Notes under the pieces: model-generated
Databases searched by the model: none
Told to the model about the DNA's origin: nothing
The model's input: the letters and a program-made list of their open reading frames with translations, nothing else
Position numbers and translations under genes: made by a program
From: Verrucomicrobiales bacterium
GTDB taxonomy: Bacteria; Verrucomicrobiota; Verrucomicrobiia; Verrucomicrobiales; DEV007
Reading direction: 5' to 3'
DNA: 64,000 nt
NCBI GenBank assembly: GCA_016795385.1
Contig: JAEUHI010000046.1
Coordinates: 62,001-126,000, forward strand
Shown here: piece by piece, positions 51,149 through 59,973 of the stretch
How the letters are laid out: each line of letters opens with the position of its first letter
How positions within the stretch are numbered: position 1 is the first letter of the stretch

Positions 51149-51331
51149 ATGCCTGCCAAATCCAAAAAACAACAGAAGGCCGCCGGAGCCGCTCTTTCGG
51201 CAAAGCGCGGAGAGACCAAAAAATCCAGCCTGAAAGGCGCCTCGAAGGAAATGGTCGAGTCCATGACCGAAAAGGAACTCGAGGACCTGGCCAGCACCAA
51301 GCGGAAGAAGCTTCCGGAAAAGAAGAAGTAG
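51149..51331 (+). CDS. DUF3008 family protein
   Basis: A 60-residue, very basic protein: MPAKSKKQQKAAGAALSAKR, then SSLKGASKEMVESMTEKELEDLASTKRKKLPEKKK (given here in part). This is the DUF3008 pattern (short, Lys-rich, with ESMTEKELEDLAST), common in stress-associated clusters. It may bind nucleic acid given its charge; not shown. It is the last member of the stress island. Confidence 0.9.
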   Translation: MPAKSKKQQKAAGAALSAKRGETKKSSLKGASKEMVESMTEKELEDLASTKRKKLPEKKK

Positions 51332-51358
51332 GGCCGGACCATCTCAGCCAAGAGGCAA

Positions 51359-51439
51359 TACCGGCGGCGGGACTCGAACCCGCACTTCGTGAGAAACTCG
51401 ATTTTGAATCGAGCGCGTCTACCATTCCGCCACACCGGC
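51359..51439 (-). tRNA. tRNA-Leu (anticodon CAA)
   Basis: Minus strand: acceptor GCCGGTG pairs with CGCCGGT with two wobble pairs, discriminator A. D-arm GCGGAATGGTAGACGC, anticodon arm CTCGA-TTCAAAA-TCGAG with CAA, a longer variable arm as in class II tRNAs, and T-arm GCGGG-TTCGAGT-CCCGC. The CCA end is not encoded. It reads the UUG codon. Confidence 0.93.
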
Positions 51440-51510
51440 CTCTCGTGGAGAGCCGCAAGTCTAAGAGCCGCCCGCGGGAAATCAAGAGGCTACTTTCGCC
51501 ATTGGAGTAA

Positions 51511-52332
51511 TCACTCCAGCCATTTCATCTCATCCAGTCGCGCGGAGACGTAGCCGAAGGTCAGTTGTGATTGGAGTTCCAAGGGAATGCGGTACTGATC
51601 GTCGCTGAACCACAGGGTCGTGCTCTTCACCTTTTCGTAGGATTTGATGCTGAGGTCGGGATTGACCTTGCCGATTTGCGCGTCGAGCTTGATCGCCTCG
51701 TAGACCTTGCCCTTCACCTTGTGGCTCTCACGTCCGAGCACCTTGAAGTTGGCGAGATAGGGACGGTTGAAGGGCGTCACGACCATGGAGATTTCGTCGC
51801 CATCCTTCAACGCCTGGCTGCGGAGATAAAAGGCGGAGGAAAGCGCGTCCTGGCCGAAATCGAAGCGGAACCGTCCGGTATTCGAGACGGTGCCGGTCTT
51901 TTGTTTCGACGTGGTCGTGAAGATCTGGCGCTTTGTCTCGAAAATGATGTCATAGCTGTTTTCGCCGCCGCGTTCCTTCTCGACGAGTTGGAAGGTGAGG
52001 GGACGCAGGCTGTTTTGATCGACGATGGACTTCGCGCGGAAGTCATAAGGATAAAGGAGACGGGCAAACCCCGTGCTGCTGCCTTGGGCATCACCCACGA
52101 ACCGGCCCGAGTTCGAATCGCTCTTCACGATCGAGATCTCCACACGGCCGGCGTTCACCCGGTGATTCCAATCGAGCGTGTATTCGAGTGCCACCGGCCG
52201 GAGATCGGCGTGGTTTCCGGGAGGGAGTCGGGTCACGCTCTTCATCCATTCCGGTGGACCGGTGACCTCCTCTGAAAAAAGGTCACCCAAGGAAAAAAAC
52301 GAGAGAAAAAGGACGATGGGTAACGCTTTCAT
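51511..52332 (-). CDS. Exported DUF3108-like protein
   Basis: A 273-residue secreted protein starting at the ATG at 52332 (signal segment about 1-20, KALPIVLFLSFFSLGDLFS). The rest is beta-rich: LRPVALEYTLDWNHRVNAGRVEISI, FAKSIVDQNS-like YPYDFRAKSIVDQNSLRPL, YDIIFETKRQIF, SAFYLRSQALKDGDEIS and STTLWFSDDQYRIPLELQSQLTFG (pieces). This is the DUF3108 pattern, a lipocalin-like fold of unknown function. Next gene diverges. Confidence 0.8.
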   Translation of the reverse strand: MKALPIVLFLSFFSLGDLFSEEVTGPPEWMKSVTRLPPGNHADLRPVALEYTLDWNHRVNAGRVEISIVKSDSNSGRFVGDAQGSSTGFARLLYPYDFRAKSIVDQNSLRPLTFQLVEKERGGENSYDIIFETKRQIFTTTSKQKTGTVSNTGRFRFDFGQDALSSAFYLRSQALKDGDEISMVVTPFNRPYLANFKVLGRESHKVKGKVYEAIKLDAQIGKVNPDLSIKSYEKVKSTTLWFSDDQYRIPLELQSQLTFGYVSARLDEMKWLE

Positions 52333-52420
52333 GGAGATGAGAAACGGCGGGGAACGGTGCGGGACCGAGTCAAACACAACGAACGTTGATATTCTGGAAA
52401 ATCGAGATAATCATAGACGA

Positions 52421-53677
52421 ATGAGAGATTCTCGCAATCCAAAGATTGGTCTTCCATCAATCCTTTTTGTTCAACCACCGAGTGTGACAAGAACGGCTCT
52501 TTGGGCCGGGGTGGCGGCTCTCTTTCTGAGCTCGTGTGAACGGGCCTCCGGGCCTGATTCCCCGCCAAACGAGTCGGCCGAACCGGCGCCGGTGGTGGAG
52601 CATGATTGGCCTTTGTTCCGGGGGGATGCGGAGATGCGCGGAGAGACGCCGGAGCGGCTCGATGCGCCCTTGCAAGTGGCTTGGAAATTCGAAACTCCCG
52701 CGGAGGAGGGGAAACGGCGGCCTCCCATCGATGCTTCGCCGGTGATTGCCGGCGGGAAAGTTTTCGTAGGGAGCCAGGACGGGAATTTTTACGCGATCGA
52801 TTTGAAATCCGGGGCTTTGCTTTGGACCTTCAAGGCCGAGGGGCCGATCATCGCTCCGGCAGCGGTTTTCGCAGAGCGTGTTTATTTTGGCGACACCTAC
52901 GGATTTGTTTATGCGCTCGGGACGGCGGATGGAAAGGAAGCCTGGCGCTTCGAAACCGAAGGCAAGATCGAGGGCGGGATCAATCTGCTCGCGGAGGAGG
53001 GCGATGCCGCACGGATCTTCGTGGGCAGCCATGACTTCTTCCTTTATTGCCTGAACGCCGCGACTGGCGAGGTGCTGTGGAAACATGAAACGGGCAATTA
53101 CGTCGTCGCCACTCCCTCGATGGTGCGGTCAGCCGACGGAGGGATCGATCTGACCTTTGGCGGTTGCGATGGACTGCTCCATGTCTTGCCGGCCAAAGGC
53201 GAGGGGGCGAAACGGGAGATCGAGATCGGTGCCTACGTCGCCAATACCTCGGCGGTGCGCGATGGGATCTGTTATGTCGCACACAATGGGGGAGAAGTCG
53301 TCGCCATCGAGATCGCTTCCGGGGAGACGGTCTGGAAAACCAAGACCGGGATCGAATACACCGCCTCGCCGGCGGTGGATGAGAAGCGTCTCTATGTGGC
53401 GGGTCCGGACAAGCGCCTCGTCGCCTACGATCGTGTGACGGGCGAAGAAGCGTGGGCTTTTGTCGCACCGCGGGCGCTTTCCAGTTCGCCCGTGATCAGC
53501 GGAGACCTGATCTGGCAAGGGGGGATGGACGGTCGTCTCTACGCGATCCGTCGCGAGGATGGCAGCGAGGCCTGGAATTACGACCTCGGCACCCAGATCA
53601 AAGCCTCACCGGCGGCATCGCGCGGGACCCTCGTGGTTTGCGGCGAAGACGGCGTGGTGTATGGTTTCCGGAAGTGA
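52421..53677 (+). CDS. PQQ-like beta-propeller lipoprotein (BamB-like)
   Basis: Up to 418 residues from the ATG at 52421; a GTG at 52484 would give a better lipoprotein signal (VTRTALWAGVAALFLSSC, lipobox LSSC). PQQ-type blades repeat through the chain: ASPVIAGGKVFVGSQDGNFYAIDLKSGALLW (pieces), IIAPAAVFAERVYFGDTYGF, ATPSMVRSADGG, YVANTSAVRDGICYVAHNGG, TASPAVDEKRLYVAGPD and SSPVISGDLIWQGG. It starts with DWPLFRGDAEMRG, the form seen in PVC-group PQQ proteins. It may scaffold envelope proteins; no enzyme motif was seen. Confidence 0.85.
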   Translation: MRDSRNPKIGLPSILFVQPPSVTRTALWAGVAALFLSSCERASGPDSPPNESAEPAPVVEHDWPLFRGDAEMRGETPERLDAPLQVAWKFETPAEEGKRRPPIDASPVIAGGKVFVGSQDGNFYAIDLKSGALLWTFKAEGPIIAPAAVFAERVYFGDTYGFVYALGTADGKEAWRFETEGKIEGGINLLAEEGDAARIFVGSHDFFLYCLNAATGEVLWKHETGNYVVATPSMVRSADGGIDLTFGGCDGLLHVLPAKGEGAKREIEIGAYVANTSAVRDGICYVAHNGGEVVAIEIASGETVWKTKTGIEYTASPAVDEKRLYVAGPDKRLVAYDRVTGEEAWAFVAPRALSSSPVISGDLIWQGGMDGRLYAIRREDGSEAWNYDLGTQIKASPAASRGTLVVCGEDGVVYGFRK

Positions 53678-53715
53678 GGCGTCTCACTCCCTTTACTCTT
53701 CTCCTCCCCGAGATC

Positions 53716-55089
53716 ATGGCCTCCCCTTCAAAATCCACTCTTCCCTCCGGCGTGATCGACAAGCTGAGGGTGCCCCTCGCTTCCGATTCCGCCGAACAGA
53801 CCGAGGCCGGAAACTACTTCGTGGCGAATTACCCGCCGTTTTCCTTCTGGAAGCCCGAGCACAAGGACGCCGTTCACGCCATCTTGAATTCCCCGCGGCC
53901 GGTCGACACGAATCTCGGAGTCTATTTCCACATTCCGTTCTGCCGGAAGCGTTGCCACTTCTGCTACTTCCGCGTTTACACCGACAAAAACGCGTCCGAG
54001 ATCAACGCCTATCTCGATGCGGGGATCCGTGAGTTCGAGCGTTACTCCCGCACCTCCTACCTTGCCGGGAGAAAACCGCAGTTCGTGTACTTCGGCGGGG
54101 GCACCCCCAGTTATCTCTCCGTCGATCAGCTCCGGAATCTGACCGACCGGATGAAGGACCTTTTCCCCTGGGACGAGACCGAGGAGGTCGCCTTCGAGGC
54201 CGAGCCCGGGACCTTGACCGAGAAAAAGCTCGAGGCCCTGCGCGAGATCGGCGTGACACGACTGAGCCTTGGCATCGAGAGCTTCGATGATCACATCCTC
54301 GAGGTGAACGGTCGCGCCCACCGCTCGAAGGAGGCCTACCGGGCCATCGATTTCGCCAAAACCCTTGGATTCGACCAGCTCAACATCGATCTCATCGCGG
54401 GGATGATGGATGAGACGCCCGACAACTGGGAGCGCGTCGTTCGCACCGCCATCGAGCAAGAGCCCGATTGCGTCACCATCTACCAGATGGAAATCCCCTT
54501 CAACACCACCATTTATAAAGAGATGAAGGAGTCGGGCCGGGTCACCGCTCCCGTCGCCGACTGGCGGACGAAGCGCGCCTGGGTCGATTGGGCCTTCGAC
54601 CAATTCCAAGCCGCCGGGTATACCGTGAGCAGTGCCTACACCGTGGTGAAGAATCCTGAGACGACCAAGTTTGTCTATCGCGACAGCCTCTGGGCCGGGG
54701 CCGACCTTCTTTCGGCCGGAGTCGCGAGCTTCGGACATTTCGGCGGCGTGCATTATCAGAATCAGGCCGACGTCGGCCCCTACATGACCGAGGTCGATGC
54801 CGGGGGGCTGCCCATTTTCCGCGCCTACCCGACGAGTCACGACGAGCGGTTCATCCGCGAATTCATCCTCCAGTTGAAGCTCGGCCACACCAACCGGGGT
54901 TATTTCCGCGAAAAGTATGGGGAGGATCCCGCGTTGCGGTTCCCCGAGCAGTTCGCCGGTTTGGCAGCGGATGGATACCTGCGTCTCGAGGGGGATGAAA
55001 TCCTCATCAGCCGTGAGGGACTCCTGCAAATCGATCGCCTCCTCCATGGCTTCTTCCTTCCCCAGCACCGAGATGCACGCTACACCTGA
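53716..55089 (+). CDS. Radical SAM protein, HemW/HemN-like coproporphyrinogen-oxidase family
   Basis: A 457-residue radical SAM enzyme. The ATG at 53716 starts MASPSKSTLPSGVID. The iron-sulfur motif is YFHIPFCRKRCHFCYFRV (C-x3-C-x2-C), next to FVYFGGGTPSYLS (SAM glycines), RLSLGIESFDDHIL, and NIDLIAGMMDETPDNW. The family fourth Cys of HemN (CxC) is Phe, as in HemW, so a haem chaperone or other role is as likely as oxidase. The next gene overlaps its end by 17 bases. Confidence 0.85.
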   Translation: MASPSKSTLPSGVIDKLRVPLASDSAEQTEAGNYFVANYPPFSFWKPEHKDAVHAILNSPRPVDTNLGVYFHIPFCRKRCHFCYFRVYTDKNASEINAYLDAGIREFERYSRTSYLAGRKPQFVYFGGGTPSYLSVDQLRNLTDRMKDLFPWDETEEVAFEAEPGTLTEKKLEALREIGVTRLSLGIESFDDHILEVNGRAHRSKEAYRAIDFAKTLGFDQLNIDLIAGMMDETPDNWERVVRTAIEQEPDCVTIYQMEIPFNTTIYKEMKESGRVTAPVADWRTKRAWVDWAFDQFQAAGYTVSSAYTVVKNPETTKFVYRDSLWAGADLLSAGVASFGHFGGVHYQNQADVGPYMTEVDAGGLPIFRAYPTSHDERFIREFILQLKLGHTNRGYFREKYGEDPALRFPEQFAGLAADGYLRLEGDEILISREGLLQIDRLLHGFFLPQHRDARYT

Positions 55090-55687
55090 GGAACGCGCAC
55101 GGCTGGAGCTGGCCGAGGCCTTGAGTTGGCTCATGCCCTTCCATTATTTTTATGAGAAGGACGGAAAAAACCTGCCCGACTTCCAGTTTCTGAGGGGCGA
55201 CGAGGTGCCTTACCCGTATCGATCCCTCCTCGTCCATACCAATGACATGACGCCCACGCTGGCGGCGTTCCACCACTCGCGGCTGTATCTCGAGGTGCAC
55301 GAGCACGAATCGAACGAGGCCTTTGTGATGCGGCTCGTCACCCTGCATGCCCAATCCAATGACGCTCCGGTGGAATACGGCGCCATCGCCATCCAACTCG
55401 GTGGTCTGCCACCCGAAGTCGCCGCCGAGGTCGTGGCCGGGCGGAAGCCTCTCGGTGGACTCCTCGGCGAGTATGGTGTGGAGCATCGCGGCGCCCCGGT
55501 CGCCTATTTTTCCGTCCCGGCTGATGATCACATCGCCCGGGCCTTGCATCAGTTGCCCGGTGAGACGCTCTACGGCCGGTGCAATCAGTTGCTCGATCGC
55601 GATGGGATGGTCTTTGCCGACATCGTCGAGATCCTTCCCCGCAGCAACGAATCGGAGCAGTGGGTGAAGCACGGGAGCGACGCCTGA
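55073..55687 (+). CDS. Putative chorismate-lyase-fold protein
   Basis: A 204-residue soluble protein; the ATG at 55073 lies inside the end of the radical SAM gene, with an alternative ATG at 55046. LLVHTNDMTPTLAAFHHSRLYLEVHEHESN, GAIAIQLGGLPPEVAAEVV and RPLGGLL-like KPLGGLLGEYGVEH resemble the UbiC/chorismate pyruvate-lyase superfamily (DUF98 type), with the LLxHxxDMT-like start. Family call is tentative. Overlap with the radical SAM gene implies the two work together. Confidence 0.5.
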   Translation: MHATPEERARLELAEALSWLMPFHYFYEKDGKNLPDFQFLRGDEVPYPYRSLLVHTNDMTPTLAAFHHSRLYLEVHEHESNEAFVMRLVTLHAQSNDAPVEYGAIAIQLGGLPPEVAAEVVAGRKPLGGLLGEYGVEHRGAPVAYFSVPADDHIARALHQLPGETLYGRCNQLLDRDGMVFADIVEILPRSNESEQWVKHGSDA

Positions 55688-55756
55688 TCCCCGCGCCCTC
55701 ACTTCCGGGCTTGCGGAGCGCAAGAGGCGGCGGTTGATTCCCGCGAATTCCCTCCC

Positions 55757-58700
55757 ATGTACCCCGGCGATTCCTCCGTCTCCCTCCGCGGGCTCTGCCT
55801 CGCGACGGGGATCGCATTCGCGGGGATGGCTTCGGTCTTTGCCAAGACCCCGCCCGATCCGGGACCGCCTCCGATCCGTGCCCTTCTCATCACCGGCGGG
55901 GCATCTCATGACTACGCGACCCGGCAGGAAATCCTCACCCGCGGGATCCGCGAGCGGGTCGCTCGACCGATCGAGTGGGTCGTGCGGATGCAGGGGCTGG
56001 GTGACGGTAGTGCGCGCATCCCTCTTTTTGAGTCCGCCGAGTGGGCCAAGGATTGTGACATCGTCGTGCACGATCATTGTTTCCCCCGGGTCACGGACAC
56101 CGGCTATGTGGATCGCATCCTCGCTCCGCATCGGTCGGGTCTCCCCGCCGTGCTCCTTCATGGGGCAATGATGTCCTTCCGCACCGGGGACGAGCAATGG
56201 TTCGAGTTCACCGGAGTCACGACCCGGTCTCACGAGCGTGCGCGCGCGGTCCGGGTGGAGACGGTCACAGAGCAGAGTCCTCTCCTCGCGGAGTTTCCCT
56301 TCTGGGAGATTCCCCGGGAGGAACTTTACCGCATCGAAGCCACGAAAGAGGGCCTCGCAGTCGTGAGCAAGGCCTCCGATCCCGAGGGTCTGACCCATCT
56401 CACGACCTGGACCCATCGTTACGGACCTTCGAAAACCAGGGTCTTCGCCACGACCCTTGGCAATGAACTCGCCACGGTGGCTGATGCCAAATATCTCGAT
56501 CTTGTCAGCCGCGGTTTTCTCTGGGCTCTGGGAGAGCCGCTCGAGACCACCTTCCGCGACGTGCCCGAGGCCGATTCGCTGAAAGGCTTCACCTTGCGGA
56601 TACCGGCGATCCCCTTGCCGCGTCCTGGCCGAAATGCCGCGAGGGAAGGGGAAGTGAGCGCTTTTTCCTGGGGCGGCACCGATCCCGCGTCCGCCGAGGT
56701 GGGCAAAACGATCGACGGTGATCCGGAGACTTCCTGGACCGCTCCGACCTCAGGTCCGGGCGCCTTCACCCTGACCTGGGAGCAAGCCAAAAAGCTGGGT
56801 GCGCTTCTGATCTACTGGAGCGGCCCGCCCGCCGAGATCCTTCTCGAAGGCTCCGTCGATGGTCACGCTTGGGCGCCACTGGGGTCTCCTGTGGCGGTAG
56901 GGCGGTCGGACTGGCCTGTCTTGCAGGAATTGTCCCAGGCCGGATACCGCGGGCTGCGGGTCTCCGTTCCGGCCCTTCCCGCAGGCGGAACCTGGGGTCT
57001 GCGGGAAGTCGCGGTGTTTGAAGATCGTTCCGCCGTCCCGGCGGCAGTGCTTGTGAAGTTGCCCCGGACGCCCCCGCCGTCCTCCGGTGATCTCCGTCCT
57101 GCCGGTGAGAGTGGATTCCTCCGTCGCGTCCATCTGGCTCCCGGCTGGCACGTCGCCCGGGCCGCGACCCTCCCGGGCGACGGATCGATCGGCACTTTGG
57201 TGCCGGCAGCGTCGGGAGGGGTGTTTCTCTCTCTTTTCCCGAAAGGCGGCGGTGCGGGTGAAGTGAAGTTCGCTCTCCCCGGAGGCGAAGCGGGGTTGGA
57301 GTTCCATCCTTACCTCTCCGGCATCGAACCAGGGACTTCGCTCGCCTGGGATGGCGAGTGGCTTTATACCCTGTCAGGTCCGCGACTCGACAGGGTCAGA
57401 CGAGCGCTCGGCCACGGTCCCGCGGATGAACGGCAGCGTCTCGGGGTGTTGTTTGAGTTTCCTGCCAACGGGGCTCCGGTGGGAGCAAAAATCCGCGATT
57501 TGTCACTCGGCGACGATGGTTGGTTGCGGGCGCGCATCTCCGCCGAGAAGGCGGGAAACATCATCTCGCGGGAAGGGCGCCTGATTTCATGGCCACGAGA
57601 CGGGATGCTGCGTTTCTCGACGCGCGGGCGCGGCCTGAGCGTCGAGCGGCTGGTCGCGGAGTCGTCAGACGGCGATTTGCCTGACGGGGGCCGCATCGAG
57701 GGGAGCTTCGTCCGTCGCGACGATGGCCGCGAGATCTGGATTTCAGGCGGAGATGGCGGCGAGGGAAACACCGTGATTTGCCTTGCTCCGGTCGATGCGC
57801 CGGCGCAGCCCGGCAGGGATTGGAATGAGATCCCGGCCGCGTCTCTGAGCCAAACGCTTTTGCCCGCGACGGATGACCTCCGATCTTCGGAGCGGCGTGA
57901 GGCTGCTCTCGAGTGGCAGCGCCGGAAGCATCCGGACGACAGCGCCCAGCCCGAGTGGCCCCCGGGCGCCGAGACAACTCCCGGGGCGGCGCGGCTCTAT
58001 GTGACAGCGGTCGCAGGCGGCGAAGATCGTGGCTCGCGCGATCGACTCGAGTCGCTTCTCGAAAATGCCGACCCGGCGATCCGGGCGGCGGCATTTGAAT
58101 CGATCGGAGATCATCCCGACGTGTCTCCGGCGATCTTTTCCGCCTTGGGAGAAGTGACGATCCCCCAGGTGAGCGCGGCAATCTTCGACGGTCTGAGGAG
58201 GAGCGGGGCCTTGCTGCCCGGTGCCGAGATGGTCGCGATGGGACTGCTCGACCATCAGGACCAAAAACTTTCCGCCGCCGCCTTCGAACTCCTCTTGGCG
58301 CGGCGGGCGGTGCCACTCGCGCTGCAGACGCTGGGGGAAGAGAACGCGCGACTTTGGCCCGGCGCGTTTCAGCTTTTGCGCGAGTTGCCCGGGCCGGAGT
58401 CGGTCGGAGGGCTCATCGCCTGCCTCGACCGCCAGCGGGATCCGGTCTTCCGGAGGGAAGGATTGGATGCGCTCGCGGCTCTTTATCCCACCATGTCGGC
58501 TGAGGGTGGGGAAGGGGAAAGCGCCGCGAGGATCGCCCGATATCTTTCCGCCCGGGTCAACGATCCCCGCGTCGATCGCGCCAGCTTGCTGGAGTCGATG
58601 CAAACCCACGGGCTGCCCGCGCCGACGCCCGGCCAACTCTTCGGATTGGGGAGCGGAGATCTCCGCTTTCTCGGCTACGCGCTTGATGGTCTGCTTGCCT

Positions 58701-59707
58701 CCTCCGCCGAATCCTTGCCGGAAGAGACGATCCCTTGGCTGATGAAGATCGCCGCCGACGACAGTCACGATCTGGCGATCCGCCAAAAGGCCGGTGCTCT
58801 GATCGCCGGTTTCGGAAACCGGGAGGGCTATCGGCAATGGTTTACCGAAACGCTCCGAATTCTCTCGGAATCACGCCGCGCGGAGTCTGCCGCCATCCTG
58901 CGCCAACGTTGGTGGGGGCGCGAAGATCATGCCGCCCAGGCCGACTGGCTTTCCGCCCGGACCCGCCAGGGCGATCCTGCGGGCCGGGCACTTGCCTGGA
59001 CCACGTTGGTCGCCTCGTGGCCCGGGCTGGAGAATCCCGGGCTCGAATCTTCCTTGATCAAGGATCTCGCCTTGGCCATTCAGGCAACGGGAGAGGGGAG
59101 CGACGTCCTCCGTTCGGAGCTCGCGTTCATGCCCCCTTCTTTCATTGTCCGTTTTCTGAAAGCGACGGAGAAGCAAGCGGATGCGAGCGCCGTCGGTGCC
59201 AGACTCGCGGCTCTTCACTCACTCGATCCGACGACCGGCGAGGCGCTTGCTCCGGTCGCGGAAGCCTCGATCGACGAGCTGGTGAAAGTCGTCGGCACGG
59301 TAAACGGCGATGTCGATGCCGGAGCCCTGGCATTCGTCAGCTATGGATGTGTCGTCTGTCACAATGTGCAGGGGGAAGGTCCCGCCACCGCGCCAGATCT
59401 CCTGCGGGGAGGGCGCGATCTTTCGGAACTGGTGAAGAGCATCGCGCGCCCGGCGGAGCAAATCAAAGGCGGCTACGAGTTGAGACCGGTGTCGATCGAG
59501 GGGGGCGGCACCTCCCTCGGCTGGTCGCAGGTCCGGCTGGGTCAATCCTCCGAGTGGGTCGATGCCGCAGGGAACCTTTTCGAGATCGAGAGGGGCGACG
59601 CCGGGAACGCAGGCCCCCCGGCCGGATCTCCATGCGGCCCGAATCGACCCATTTCCCGCCCGGACTGGGGCGATTTGGTAACATTTCTGAAGGATTTAGC
59701 CCCCTGA
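55757..59707 (+). CDS. Secreted ThuA + F5/8-type + helical repeat + cytochrome c protein
   Basis: A 1316-residue exported protein (signal segment about 10-30, ending SVFAK). Domains by eye: ThuA-like class I amidotransferase fold (about 40-280; IRALLITGGASHDYATRQEI, CDIVVHDHCFP, TTWTHRYGPSKTRVFATTLGN); an F5/8 type C-like domain (about 310-425; IDGDPETSWTAPTSGPGAF); a propeller-like middle; helical repeats (about 740-1180); and a C-terminal haem domain with CVVCH near 1200 plus the PVC heme-binding pattern LVKSIARPAEQIKGGYE. This layout is typical of Verrucomicrobia/Planctomycetes sugar-degradation proteins. A later motif Met is not certain. Confidence 0.88.
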   Translation: MYPGDSSVSLRGLCLATGIAFAGMASVFAKTPPDPGPPPIRALLITGGASHDYATRQEILTRGIRERVARPIEWVVRMQGLGDGSARIPLFESAEWAKDCDIVVHDHCFPRVTDTGYVDRILAPHRSGLPAVLLHGAMMSFRTGDEQWFEFTGVTTRSHERARAVRVETVTEQSPLLAEFPFWEIPREELYRIEATKEGLAVVSKASDPEGLTHLTTWTHRYGPSKTRVFATTLGNELATVADAKYLDLVSRGFLWALGEPLETTFRDVPEADSLKGFTLRIPAIPLPRPGRNAAREGEVSAFSWGGTDPASAEVGKTIDGDPETSWTAPTSGPGAFTLTWEQAKKLGALLIYWSGPPAEILLEGSVDGHAWAPLGSPVAVGRSDWPVLQELSQAGYRGLRVSVPALPAGGTWGLREVAVFEDRSAVPAAVLVKLPRTPPPSSGDLRPAGESGFLRRVHLAPGWHVARAATLPGDGSIGTLVPAASGGVFLSLFPKGGGAGEVKFALPGGEAGLEFHPYLSGIEPGTSLAWDGEWLYTLSGPRLDRVRRALGHGPADERQRLGVLFEFPANGAPVGAKIRDLSLGDDGWLRARISAEKAGNIISREGRLISWPRDGMLRFSTRGRGLSVERLVAESSDGDLPDGGRIEGSFVRRDDGREIWISGGDGGEGNTVICLAPVDAPAQPGRDWNEIPAASLSQTLLPATDDLRSSERREAALEWQRRKHPDDSAQPEWPPGAETTPGAARLYVTAVAGGEDRGSRDRLESLLENADPAIRAAAFESIGDHPDVSPAIFSALGEVTIPQVSAAIFDGLRRSGALLPGAEMVAMGLLDHQDQKLSAAAFELLLARRAVPLALQTLGEENARLWPGAFQLLRELPGPESVGGLIACLDRQRDPVFRREGLDALAALYPTMSAEGGEGESAARIARYLSARVNDPRVDRASLLESMQTHGLPAPTPGQLFGLGSGDLRFLGYALDGLLASSAESLPEETIPWLMKIAADDSHDLAIRQKAGALIAGFGNREGYRQWFTETLRILSESRRAESAAILRQRWWGREDHAAQADWLSARTRQGDPAGRALAWTTLVASWPGLENPGLESSLIKDLALAIQATGEGSDVLRSELAFMPPSFIVRFLKATEKQADASAVGARLAALHSLDPTTGEALAPVAEASIDELVKVVGTVNGDVDAGALAFVSYGCVVCHNVQGEGPATAPDLLRGGRDLSELVKSIARPAEQIKGGYELRPVSIEGGGTSLGWSQVRLGQSSEWVDAAGNLFEIERGDAGNAGPPAGSPCGPNRPISRPDWGDLVTFLKDLAP

Positions 59708-59847
59708 TTGGTTCCGTTTGCCCCCCGCCAAACGTGCTCGATTGCATACGAAAGGGGCGCTCTGAGACATTTTTAGAAAATTTCTGTCAAATTTTATTTG
59801 AAGTCATTTTTGAGAAATTTGTTTAAGGGGATTGAAAAATAGCTTGC

Positions 59848-59926
59848 TGGCGAAACGCATTTTTGCGAGAAGTTCGCGCTTGAGCCCCCGTGACTCCGCT
59901 TAATCCCAAGGGATTAAGCGTTTTTT
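59848..59926 (+). ncRNA. Possible small RNA or attenuator ending in an intrinsic terminator
   Basis: GCGAA at 59849 pairs with TTCGC about 23 bases on, enclosing CGCA-TTTT-TGCG. A linker follows and then the terminator stem at 59897-59920. A discrete structured stretch ending in a T run suggests a short transcript or a leader control element. No known RNA family was recognised. Confidence 0.35.
59897..59926 (+). terminator. Intrinsic terminator in the PATR gene leader
   Basis: CGCTTAATCCC (59897-59907) and GGGATTAAGCG (59910-59920) pair perfectly with a two-base AA loop, followed by TTTTTT. It can end the upstream transcript or attenuate the PATR gene. Confidence 0.85.
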
Positions 59927-59973
59927 GTGTCCCCCACGCAAACTCGCTTCTGTTACCCCCACTGTTTCGATCT

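Larger units (their letters stand above)
59708..59973 (+). other. AT-rich leader/intergenic region before the PATR gene
   Basis: No gene seen. 59770-59840 is AT-rich and probably contains a promoter. Downstream lies a nested fold (59848-59877) and then an intrinsic terminator hairpin (59897-59926), all before the ATG at 59974. It may hold an attenuator or a small RNA. Confidence 0.5.
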
